The notes beneath the pieces are model-generated. The model had not been told where the DNA came from. It did not search any database and worked only from the letters and a program-made list of their open reading frames with translations. Below are positions 1 through 7,352 of a DNA stretch of 64,000 nucleotides, piece by piece. The number at the start of each line of letters is the position of its first letter. Position 1 is the stretch's first letter. The translations under genes and the position numbers were made by a program. Source of the stretch: a virus; IMG/VR virus record IMGVR_UViG_3300020190_000012, positions 62,001 to 126,000 of that record, one strand, 5' to 3'.

Positions 1-478
1 TTTTAGATAACGAAGCAGTGAACAACCTGTGCTTATACGAAAGGCGCGCAATCATGTACTCATGAAGAGATATTTTGGAAAGCAGCGCAGATATTTCCGA
101 ACAAGCAGGAGTGGGAAGTTTTGCCACATCGAATGAAGCCATGAAGTTTCTTATGATTTCATGCTTCACCTGATCATTCAACCGATCCTTGGCTGACATG
201 GTGCACAATCCTTCAAGAGCACATACCGCCATCCTTGAGCCGACTACAGAACACGAACCGGCAGAAGGAATAGATTCAAGCACGTTACAAAGTGCTGTCC
301 AAAGATCTTCAAGCACAATGGCCAATTCATCAGCCCTCTTGGAAAGAGCTGGTTGATAATCTGAGGCAAGAACCTGCATCTGAATCTGTGGATCAAAAAC
401 AACATCGACGCCAACCTTAACGCCGAGTCGTGCGAGTTCTATCTTTGCATGATCAGGACTTATTGTTGGAGTTGCCAT
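1..478 (-). CDS. Unknown protein, C-terminus cut off by the window edge
   Basis: An open frame reads leftwards off the window with no stop codon, so only the N-terminal part (about 159 residues) is visible. It begins MATPTISPDHAKIELARLGV and is mostly helical with no motif I recognise. I chose ATG at 478 because a GGGAG ribosome-binding sequence lies nine bases upstream. An in-frame ATG at 520 would add 14 residues but has no clear ribosome-binding site. It is the last visible gene of the leftward run that starts at the terminase, so a virion or packaging role is possible by position only. Confidence 0.6.
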   Translation of the reverse strand, partial: MATPTISPDHAKIELARLGVKVGVDVVFDPQIQMQVLASDYQPALSKRADELAIVLEDLWTALCNVLESIPSAGSCSVVGSRMAVCALEGLCTMSAKDRLNDQVKHEIIRNFMASFDVAKLPTPACSEISALLSKISLHEYMIARLSYKHRLFTASLSK

Positions 479-614
479 CGCATTTTGCTCCCACCAGCGA
501 ACTGGCATAGCCACTGTCATAGAGCAGAGTAAAATAACGGCACAATTTCTTGCGGTTTTTCGTCCTAAGATTCTTAAGTACACGCGTGAATTTGTCCGTT
601 GCAATTCTAACCAT
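453..614 (-). CDS. Possible 53-residue basic small protein
   Basis: The ATG directly follows the stop of the upstream 173-residue gene (TGA then ATG), which suggests translational coupling. The product is very basic, beginning MVRIATDKFTRVLKNLRTKN, with many Lys/Arg in the first half. Its 3' end overlaps the start of the next gene by 26 bases in another frame. No family is recognised. It could instead be a chance frame between two genes. Confidence 0.35.
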   Translation of the reverse strand: MVRIATDKFTRVLKNLRTKNRKKLCRYFTLLYDSGYASSLVGAKCDGNSNNKS

Positions 615-1136
615 TCAGCCTATCTCCGTGTTCATAATCCCAAATATGGAATCATCAACAACTGCTTCCTTGGATTTCTTAGTTCTAGACACTTTGCGCG
701 TGACCTTCTTTTCTGACCGTGATGGCTTGTCTTTCTTTGCGATTTTCTGGTCACTGGCCGCATCGGAAGAAACTGAAGCCACCAAAGAAGAGCATGACAA
801 ATGTCCAGCACTCACAAGTTTCATGGCAGTCTCTATGTTAGGATCAGACTTCTTCAAAATGAAACACTGCTTGGGAGCTAGTGTTCTCTTCAAAAAAGAG
901 ATCGTTAGGCCGCCACTCTTGGCATTCGAGAACTCTACTTCGTCCTCGGATGTCTTACTAGATATATCTTCATTCGCAGAATCGAATGATATGTAGCCCT
1001 TCTTCTTCGCCCACAGTACACTTGGATGAAATGCAAATTCGTCTGGCAAATCAACAACAGTACCAGGCTTGAACTTATTCTTGATCGAAGACAAAACCAA
1101 TTCACCTTTTAGTGTTTCAGAAACTATTACTTTCAT
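615..1136 (-). CDS. Unknown 173-residue protein with a small N-terminal domain and basic tail
   Basis: The first 50 residues look like a compact beta-rich domain (a run of hydrophobic strands ending VLWAKKKGYI). Residues about 60-150 are low-complexity, rich in Ser, Lys, Asp and Glu, with a strongly basic patch (KKVTRKVSRTKKSKE) near residues 140-155. No enzyme motif is visible. The start codon overlaps the upstream stop in an ATGA junction, so the gene belongs to the terminase-led operon. A virion-associated role is inferred from position. Family unknown. Confidence 0.75.
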   Translation of the reverse strand: MKVIVSETLKGELVLSSIKNKFKPGTVVDLPDEFAFHPSVLWAKKKGYISFDSANEDISSKTSEDEVEFSNAKSGGLTISFLKRTLAPKQCFILKKSDPNIETAMKLVSAGHLSCSSLVASVSSDAASDQKIAKKDKPSRSEKKVTRKVSRTKKSKEAVVDDSIFGIMNTEIG

Positions 1137-1579
1137 ATCTTTCTTCTCCTGTGTAACATTTTTTCCATGCTGCCCGAATTGGGAGCACCCTCAAATATGG
1201 TTCTTCCACGAGAAACTGGAGACGATGGGTCTGCCCATGTTCCGTCATTAGTTCCCTCTTGATATTCAGTCTCGCCTTCAAGTCTTTCTCGACCAGAGAA
1301 CGGATCCTCTGGGTCACCATAGTCAAAATCATGATTATATCTGTACTCATGATCGCCAATGCCCTGCTCCCAAAGCAAAAAGTCAGAGGCCATGTCAGGA
1401 GGTTCTCCGGCAACACCCTGAGACATAGGCGTTGTAAATTTATAACCCTCTCCGCTATTGGGGCCCCGATGCAATTTATATGGATCAACCCTATCAAAAG
1501 GGCGAAGAAGCGTGTTCGGCACAGTTGTGCCGAGGTTGGCAACCTTGACCAGCCAACTGTGGCTCTCAAGGCGGAGCAT
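1133..1579 (-). CDS. Unknown 148-residue hydrophilic protein
   Basis: The protein is rich in Gly, Pro, Asp, Glu and Arg, with a charged middle (HEYRYNHDFDYGDPEDPFSG, about residues 76-95) and no predicted membrane segment or known motif. It starts four bases after the upstream gene's stop and ends in an ATGA overlap with the downstream gene, which favours this frame over the overlapping alternative on the same strand. Function is unknown. The composition fits a virion or scaffold accessory protein, by inference only. Confidence 0.65.
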   Translation of the reverse strand: MLRLESHSWLVKVANLGTTVPNTLLRPFDRVDPYKLHRGPNSGEGYKFTTPMSQGVAGEPPDMASDFLLWEQGIGDHEYRYNHDFDYGDPEDPFSGRERLEGETEYQEGTNDGTWADPSSPVSRGRTIFEGAPNSGSMEKMLHRRRKI

Positions 1580-1582
1580 CAG

Positions 1583-2275
1583 TTACCCAATAACCATATA
1601 GGAAGACAATATGGTTTTCTTGCGACTGTTAAGCTCTGATATTTCAGACACTTCGTCTCTATGCAACTGTCTTTCCTCTGAAGCAGCAGCTAGCCTGATT
1701 TCAAAAAGCCTTCTGTCGATCGCAAACAGATTGGACTGAGCTTCTTTGATGACAACATCTTTGTTTATGTTCTTTAGGTTGGATGGCGCATCTTCAACTG
1801 GGAGATGGCCAGTGTTCTCGATGCGCCCTGCCCTGTTGACAACAAGAGAATCGTCTGCATCCACAGGATCAACATTAGGTTTACCTGTGTTGAAGTGTAG
1901 GGAAAACAGGTCTCTCTCACCCTTCTCTGCCTCTGCGTATGCCTTCCTGAATTTTTGGTCAAAGGCCTCACTTGCCATGTTTATGTCAGAAACAGGAGAG
2001 GACTCGCGAGATTTTCGATAAACAAGATTACTGTCATATCCTGAATCAGCCTCATCAAGGCGTGCTTCAACAACTCTTGTGGCATATGTCTCATCCCGCT
2101 CTGCCAGCCTCTGAGCAACAGACTTGTCAGCTTCGTCGCCATGAGACTCATCTATTGCCCGAGGAAGACTCATGTCGTCCATGGACGATGTCTTGTTGTC
2201 TTCCCTGTTCTGCTCCAAAAATTGTTCTCTTGATGCAGATTTAATCAAACCCATACGTCTCAAAAAGTTGAACAT
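1583..2275 (-). CDS. Unknown 230-residue coiled-coil protein directly downstream of terminase
   Basis: I start it at ATG 2275 because GAGGAG lies just upstream and the codon follows the terminase stop (TGAAAATG). The N-terminus MFNFLRRMGLIKSASREQ ends in a GLIKSAS element resembling the end of the tag shared by several proteins here (GWIKSAQ). The rest is charged and helical, with a likely coiled coil over the last 70 residues. Position after the large terminase would fit a portal-proximal, scaffold or neck protein, but no motif confirms this. Confidence 0.7.
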   Translation of the reverse strand: MFNFLRRMGLIKSASREQFLEQNREDNKTSSMDDMSLPRAIDESHGDEADKSVAQRLAERDETYATRVVEARLDEADSGYDSNLVYRKSRESSPVSDINMASEAFDQKFRKAYAEAEKGERDLFSLHFNTGKPNVDPVDADDSLVVNRAGRIENTGHLPVEDAPSNLKNINKDVVIKEAQSNLFAIDRRLFEIRLAAASEERQLHRDEVSEISELNSRKKTILSSYMVIG

Positions 2276-2277
2276 TT

Positions 2278-4161
2278 TCAGCTCCTCATATCCTTTGCTA
2301 CCCTTTGACCTGAGCCAACACCATACGGAATACCCTGCATGGACCTCCACATAGTCTGATCCTCACCCATAGTTACTGACAATCTAGCCAGTCTACCTTG
2401 CGGCAACCTAGATTCATCTTGCTTAAATGTAGAAAAACAGGCCCCGGCAAGGGCATCGACAAGATCGTCTGTCCTGACTGTACCGTCCCTCTTGGCAAAA
2501 ACACGATAGCCTGTGGGCATGTATTTACGCTGTAAATATAGCATTTCATTCTTCATCGGTTCGTGATAAGGAATATATAATTTCCCACTAGAAGCCAAGT
2601 CATAAAGATAGTCGTAAATGATAATCTTGTAGCGTTTGGTGAAGCGCGTCAATTTTGCTGGTATCCCCTTCGCCTGCAGCCCTTTTATGCTTGCTGCCGA
2701 GTTCCACTGGTCGAATGACACCTGAGACAAATAGAATCTTCTGCTCAGTTTTGCTATATATGACTCTATCTCCTCATTGACTATGGGCTTGTCCTTACTG
2801 GGTTGCCAAAACTTTATGTGGTCAACCACTACCCTGAAATCCATCTTGCCAGTGTCCTTTTTTATAAATTGTTCTCTATGGCAGACCACGAGGGCATAAT
2901 TATGGCTTGAAGTAGCTGGGTCAAGATGACAGAAATAAAACTGGCCAGGCTCACCATATTCTTTCAACTGTAAGGATGGCTTGAAACAAGCCTCGACTAT
3001 GTCCCTTGGAAAGAACGAATATCCAGCCGTTCCTGTGAATTCGGCACCAAACTCCATCTCAAACTCTTCATCCTGCATTTGGGAAAACATTTGGCGAAGG
3101 CCATCTCGATTCTGCCTGGTGTTGACCACCCACGTCGGCAGCCGCATAGACAACCTTTGTGGAACTGTTGGAGAAGTTCTGAACAGGTCGTAGAACACAC
3201 CTTCTTTACCACGCGGACTTGAGATACATATGATCTTGCCATCGTAAATAAACCTTTCCCGCTCCACCCCTTCTTCGTCGATGTATTTCTCTTGGCGAAC
3301 GTATGTGGATGTCGCGGGCGCTAGAGTTCTATATATTGCCTCTCCACCGCTAGACCCGGGGGTCTGCCTGTAGAGACCAACCTCGTCAAGCATGAGACAA
3401 TAACAACCTATACCTGCAAGAGAGTCAGAGTTTGAGTGACCTGATCGGATGACCACAGAGCCAGGAGAAATAGGCAGACCTCTTGCCGTCATCTCTTCGT
3501 TTCTCTTCCTGTCTGCAGGAGTCATGATGTACATCGTATCCTGAAGCATTCCTTCTGGGCTGATTTTGTCAGAGAAATAAATACTCTTCACAACTTTATC
3601 CCTGATCTCTTGAAACAAGATTTCTGCCTGCTTAGAAGAGTTTGCAATGGTGAGAATGGTAAATGGAGCACCTGTACTCAGACCATACATGGCATGCGGA
3701 TCTCCACCCGGGGACTCAATCAACTTTAGAGCCTCATAAAGTGCCAAAATGGATATAACAAAATCCTTGCCAGAACGACGCCCCCACACTAGCACTAACT
3801 CCTGAAACAGATTTCCGCTTTCGTATTTCTTTAGAAGGTCACCATTTTCGAAGTCGGGGTCGTCAAGATCATATTTCTTACACAACTCAATCTCTTCATC
3901 AGTCAACTTCAGATCTTCATTCCCCTTAGTGCCCCTATAGAAGGCTTTGAGTGCAATCCTCTGGAATGGGAACAACTCAATCGGGGTTGGTTCGTAATAA
4001 CCCATCCCCAAGTATTCACGACTCTCAATAAATTCGACTATTGAGGGTATCTTACCAGACGAAGCAACTTGACCGCCTGCCTCGTTTTCGAGTGACTCCC
4101 TGAAAGCTGTCAACTTGGCGAGGAGTGGATTGGTCTTGCGAGGGCGACCGCGCTTAGCCAT
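2278..4161 (-). CDS. terL: Terminase large subunit (DNA-packaging ATPase/nuclease)
   Basis: This is the motor that translocates DNA into the prohead and cuts it. The 627 residues show a Walker A at about 126-133 (WGRRSGKD), a Walker B at about 255-260 (CLMLDE) and a coupling region near 312-320 (CISSPRG). A nuclease domain follows, with a first acidic residue near 414 (HLDPATSSH), a later SFDQWNS strand and a final acidic pair DDLVDA. Length is normal for the family. The start is ATG 4161, five bases after GAGGAG; the adjacent in-frame TTG is too close to that site. The extreme N-terminus KRGRPRKTNP resembles an AT-hook (RGRP core), unusual for a terminase. The small subunit is not recognised nearby. 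Confidence 0.95.
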   Translation of the reverse strand: MAKRGRPRKTNPLLAKLTAFRESLENEAGGQVASSGKIPSIVEFIESREYLGMGYYEPTPIELFPFQRIALKAFYRGTKGNEDLKLTDEEIELCKKYDLDDPDFENGDLLKKYESGNLFQELVLVWGRRSGKDFVISILALYEALKLIESPGGDPHAMYGLSTGAPFTILTIANSSKQAEILFQEIRDKVVKSIYFSDKISPEGMLQDTMYIMTPADRKRNEEMTARGLPISPGSVVIRSGHSNSDSLAGIGCYCLMLDEVGLYRQTPGSSGGEAIYRTLAPATSTYVRQEKYIDEEGVERERFIYDGKIICISSPRGKEGVFYDLFRTSPTVPQRLSMRLPTWVVNTRQNRDGLRQMFSQMQDEEFEMEFGAEFTGTAGYSFFPRDIVEACFKPSLQLKEYGEPGQFYFCHLDPATSSHNYALVVCHREQFIKKDTGKMDFRVVVDHIKFWQPSKDKPIVNEEIESYIAKLSRRFYLSQVSFDQWNSAASIKGLQAKGIPAKLTRFTKRYKIIIYDYLYDLASSGKLYIPYHEPMKNEMLYLQRKYMPTGYRVFAKRDGTVRTDDLVDALAGACFSTFKQDESRLPQGRLARLSVTMGEDQTMWRSMQGIPYGVGSGQRVAKDMRS

Positions 4162-4504
4162 CAAATCTCCTCACTCTATACCCAACAGATGCTATACACA
4201 ACTTGAAGTCGACCTCTTGTCCTACATGTTTCATCGATGTTGCTGCATTTGTCTCCAAAAGAACTCCTGTTTCTCCATCAATACGCCAGAAAAAGAACCT
4301 ACTCAAGCGCTCAGGATCCACCATATAAACATATTTCATCAAATATTCTGGTATGCCTTCGCAGGCAGCGCATATGGGTTCTACATTTGACTCTGGGACA
4401 CAAGACCAAGCAAATATGTCGTCTCTATCAGCCATTTTGGTGGAGATGGCAGACTTCACAATTTCTGCCTGCTTCAGAGGAATCACCACATGGAAAATAT
4501 CCAT
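4154..4504 (-). CDS. Unknown 116-residue protein preceding terminase
   Basis: The start is set by a strong AGGAGG six bases before ATG 4504. The product is MDIFHVVIPLKQAEIVKSAI followed by a Cys-containing middle (ICAACEG) and a basic C-terminus. It overlaps the terminase start by a few bases, so the two are translationally coupled. By position it could be a small terminase subunit, but no helix-turn-helix or other hallmark is evident and I do not claim it. Confidence 0.7.
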   Translation of the reverse strand: MDIFHVVIPLKQAEIVKSAISTKMADRDDIFAWSCVPESNVEPICAACEGIPEYLMKYVYMVDPERLSRFFFWRIDGETGVLLETNAATSMKHVGQEVDFKLCIASVGYRVRRFDG

Positions 4505-4972
4505 GAGACACCTCCTATCCACAAAGATATTTACCAACAAACGACAATAATACCTTCACAAAAACAAAACGTCAATCATACTAACTCTTCTACAGACTAG
4601 AAAACTCTTAGTGTCACATCTGTGTCACACATACACCATAGCGCACACTATTCACATCAGATAATTGAATGGCTTATAGACCGCAAAATAAGAGAACTTG
4701 ACATAAACATACTCTCGCCGACCCACAAAAAGAAGGAATTGTACTTAATCATGTACCATAGATACTGCTAGCAGCAATATGCATAGTGTGAGATGCTGCG
4801 CTTCTAAATTACTTCCGTATACAATACTAGATAATACCATAGATGACTAACCTATAATGTATATTAGTACCAAACATAGGCATCTGACTTCAAAGTTTTA
4901 GGTCTATCTATATCGATTGCGTTGACTTCAAAAATCATGGTAATGATAGTACAAATCTAAAAATGGTGTAAT
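4505..4972. other. AT-rich 468-base intergenic stretch
   Basis: No frame here has coding character or a ribosome-binding site. The stretch is markedly AT-rich with short direct and inverted words such as ctatctatat, and contains a TTGACA at about 4698 without a good -10 box. It separates the terminase operon (reading away to the left) from the 3' end of the methyltransferase pair, so the promoter of the 4504 gene should lie in it. No tRNA or terminator hairpin was found. Confidence 0.5.
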
Positions 4973-5545
4973 CTACATATGGCAGATTACAAAGTACTCG
5001 TTTTTATCTATCTTGTTGTTCTTATCAATAGTAAAATTACTAACCCCTAGACCCAATAAAAGGTTACGGAGTTCTATTTCACTAAAGTATACAAATCGAT
5101 CTTGCTGAAAAACTTTTAGTTCTTTTTTTACGCTTTCCTTAAATACTGTAAAGACGAGTAGGGATCTACAAACCTTTAAAGACTGTTCTAACAGCTTCTT
5201 TAAAAGAAGCTTATTCTTGAGCTCGTCACCATCAATGTTGTAGGTAACCGTACCGAACAGACACACTAGATCATAACTGCCTGTGGTAGGGATTGTTATA
5301 TATACCGAACAACTGCACAACTTTAGCGTCTCCGGGCGTATGTCTACCGCCTCATAGGTGGAGTCTAAGTTGTTCTCCTCTAACCACTCGTGTAAGTAGC
5401 ATGGTCCAGATCCAACATCCAGTACAGACTTAAACTTGTGCCCTTTAAGTATCTCGAATCTCTTTTTGGCTAAATCTTTACCATAGCCATTACTAATAGG
5501 CTCTGGATAGATATCGTACAGACCTTTGATATTATGCTTATTCAA
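4973..5545 (-). CDS. Class I SAM-dependent methyltransferase (tandem copy 2)
   Basis: The Rossmann-type motif I is VLDVGSGPCYLHEWL near residues 42-56, followed by the acidic motif YEAVDIRPETL and a post-motif strand DLVCLFGTVTYN. The substrate is unknown. It is a clear paralogue of the upstream gene: both share NGYGK, RFEILK, VLDVGSG, YEAVDIRP and YDLVCLFGTVTYN. It starts in a four-base overlap with that copy. Both follow a fibre gene, so modification of fibre, receptor or DNA are all possible. Base composition is more AT-rich than the neighbouring fibre genes, suggesting separate acquisition followed by duplication. Confidence 0.8.
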   Translation of the reverse strand: MNKHNIKGLYDIYPEPISNGYGKDLAKKRFEILKGHKFKSVLDVGSGPCYLHEWLEENNLDSTYEAVDIRPETLKLCSCSVYITIPTTGSYDLVCLFGTVTYNIDGDELKNKLLLKKLLEQSLKVCRSLLVFTVFKESVKKELKVFQQDRFVYFSEIELRNLLLGLGVSNFTIDKNNKIDKNEYFVICHM

Positions 5546-6132
5546 GATTCTCCTACTTTTCGGTGGATTACAACAAAATACTCCTCTCTATCGTAGTTGT
5601 CGTTTTCTATGATTTCATATTTTGTTACTTTCAAATCTGTCAATAGGTTCACCACATCTTGCTTGGTGTAGTATAGAAAACGATTTGCCTCAATCACCAC
5701 GGGATGATTTATCTCATTTTTCATAACTGTAAATAACAAATACTTTTTGCTTGCTTGTATAGACTCCTGTAAAAGCGAGACAAGAGTTTGTTTGTTCTTT
5801 TCGTTGTCGTAATCTAAATTGTAAGTTACGGTTCCGAATAAACACACCAAATCGTATACTTTGTTTTTTGGTATTTGTGTGTATGTTTGGCAGTCACACA
5901 GCGCAAGTGCTTGAGGTCTTATATCCACGGCTTCATAATCGGTTTTAATATTATTCTCCTTTAACCAGTCAAGAAGAAAACAAGCACCGCTGCCAACATC
6001 CAAGACCGAATTAAAATCAAACAGTTTCAGAATTTCAAATCGTTGATATGCAAAAGGCTTGCCATAACCATTTTCGGCTGGCTTTGTGTAAACTGTTTCA
6101 AGAGTATGGGGATCACGCTGACTTGGTAACAT
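5542..6132 (-). CDS. Class I SAM-dependent methyltransferase (tandem copy 1)
   Basis: Length is 196 residues. The SAM-binding motif is VLDVGSGACFLLDWL (about residues 42-56), with YEAVDIRPQAL as the ribose-binding acidic loop and LVCLFGTVTYN as the following strand. The start overlaps the end of the upstream fibre gene by 20 bases in another frame, so the two are co-transcribed. The paralogue follows immediately. No target-recognition domain is visible. The substrate is unknown; a small molecule or sugar is as likely as protein or nucleic acid. Confidence 0.8.
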   Translation of the reverse strand: MLPSQRDPHTLETVYTKPAENGYGKPFAYQRFEILKLFDFNSVLDVGSGACFLLDWLKENNIKTDYEAVDIRPQALALCDCQTYTQIPKNKVYDLVCLFGTVTYNLDYDNEKNKQTLVSLLQESIQASKKYLLFTVMKNEINHPVVIEANRFLYYTKQDVVNLLTDLKVTKYEIIENDNYDREEYFVVIHRKVGES

Positions 6133-7312
6133 GGTAAGAACTAGACCCAGTGCAGTATACGGTTACACTGGTCGTAGAGGTAGAGCCGAAATTTTCGTTT
6201 GTTAGGGTTCCTGATGACGAGAAAGCAAGAGTACCGCTCTTTACCAGTATTTTGAAATGAACCCCAGTGCTTAATCCGTTTATAGTACAAGTTAGAGTTG
6301 CTTTTCCACTGGCAGGATTAGATATGAAAATCTTTCCGTCATCAGAATCTGTTACTGACCAAGATGCTGTCTTTGTTTCAAATGCAGCAGATGTAAAACG
6401 AGCAAGACGAGTTGACTGAATGGGTCCGCTGAATGTACTGCCCCCAGGTGCACCGAAGTTTATTGAAAGTGCAGAAAAAGTGATTCCACTTGCGCTGTCG
6501 TCTACTGTAATGGTAGTACCGTTGGCGCCGCCGTCCCAGTCTCCAATGACAGTAGTCCCCATACAGCCATAGCCCATAAAATCAGTTGCGCCGAATAAGC
6601 CAAAGAAATGCACGTCAGTAGAAAAATACAAACTATGGTAGCTCTTCACAGCACTGTAAGTTCCGGAAAACTTATTTCCAGAACCAAACAATTTAAATGT
6701 ACTACCGCTGACTTCAGAACCCATCGTAAGGCTTTGGGCGGTTCCAGATCCTGTGGCTATATTTACGGTTGTGGTGCCTGCTGCAATATTGAGGGTTGAC
6801 GATGAAGTAGTTATATCCCCGCCATTTACAGCAAGGTCCCCAGAAATGGTTAATGAGTCAGTGGTTTTGTTGTAGGTAAGTCCTGCATCTCCGCCAAGAG
6901 CAGAACCACCATCGTTAAACATTATTTGTGTATCAGAACCAGAAATAATCGCAACCGTACCAGAGGCGTCAGGAAGTGTTATAGTCCTGTTGGAGGTGGG
7001 ATCCTGAACGGTCAGAGTGGTGTCTTTGTTATCTACTGTTGCCCCCTCAAAAACAATGCCGTTGTTGAAGGTGATATTCCCTGAAAATATCTTGTCGCCC
7101 GTAACGGTCTGTGTGGTGGATAGGGTGACAAGATTTGTTGCCAAATCGGTCGTTGCCGATAACTTCTTCACAGTGCCACTGGTGTTCTTGATGAAGAGTG
7201 CCTCGTCAGCGGCATTTATTGCAATTTCACCAAGTTCTAGAGAAGTATCCGGCTGCGCAGAAGCAGATGTCGAGTACAAATGCTGAATGATACTCTCTCT
7301 AGTCACTGGCAC
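6113..7312 (-). CDS. Tail-fibre-like structural protein, 399 residues
   Basis: The N-terminus MPVTRESIIQHLYSTSASAQ followed by LELGEIAINAADEALFIKN is the type found at the base of many phage tail fibres (GEIAINxxDxxLFIKN). The middle is Thr/Ser/Gly/Asn-rich beta sequence with fibre-like phrases (NTTFNNGIVFEG, GDLAVNGGDITT). The last 100 residues form a different compact beta-rich domain, perhaps a receptor-binding tip. The N-terminus is shared with the next fibre gene upstream (MPTSRESLITVLYGSSA), so both probably attach to the same site. No chaperone or peptidase domain is recognised. Confidence 0.8.
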   Translation of the reverse strand: MPVTRESIIQHLYSTSASAQPDTSLELGEIAINAADEALFIKNTSGTVKKLSATTDLATNLVTLSTTQTVTGDKIFSGNITFNNGIVFEGATVDNKDTTLTVQDPTSNRTITLPDASGTVAIISGSDTQIMFNDGGSALGGDAGLTYNKTTDSLTISGDLAVNGGDITTSSSTLNIAAGTTTVNIATGSGTAQSLTMGSEVSGSTFKLFGSGNKFSGTYSAVKSYHSLYFSTDVHFFGLFGATDFMGYGCMGTTVIGDWDGGANGTTITVDDSASGITFSALSINFGAPGGSTFSGPIQSTRLARFTSAAFETKTASWSVTDSDDGKIFISNPASGKATLTCTINGLSTGVHFKILVKSGTLAFSSSGTLTNENFGSTSTTSVTVYCTGSSSYHVTKSA

Positions 7313-7352
7313 GACATAGCCATCACTTTCTACATAACATTATACGATCAGA

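Noticed and set aside
4154-4504. Small terminase subunit
   Set aside because: Position fits, but no DNA-binding helix-turn-helix or family motif is visible, so I left it as unknown.
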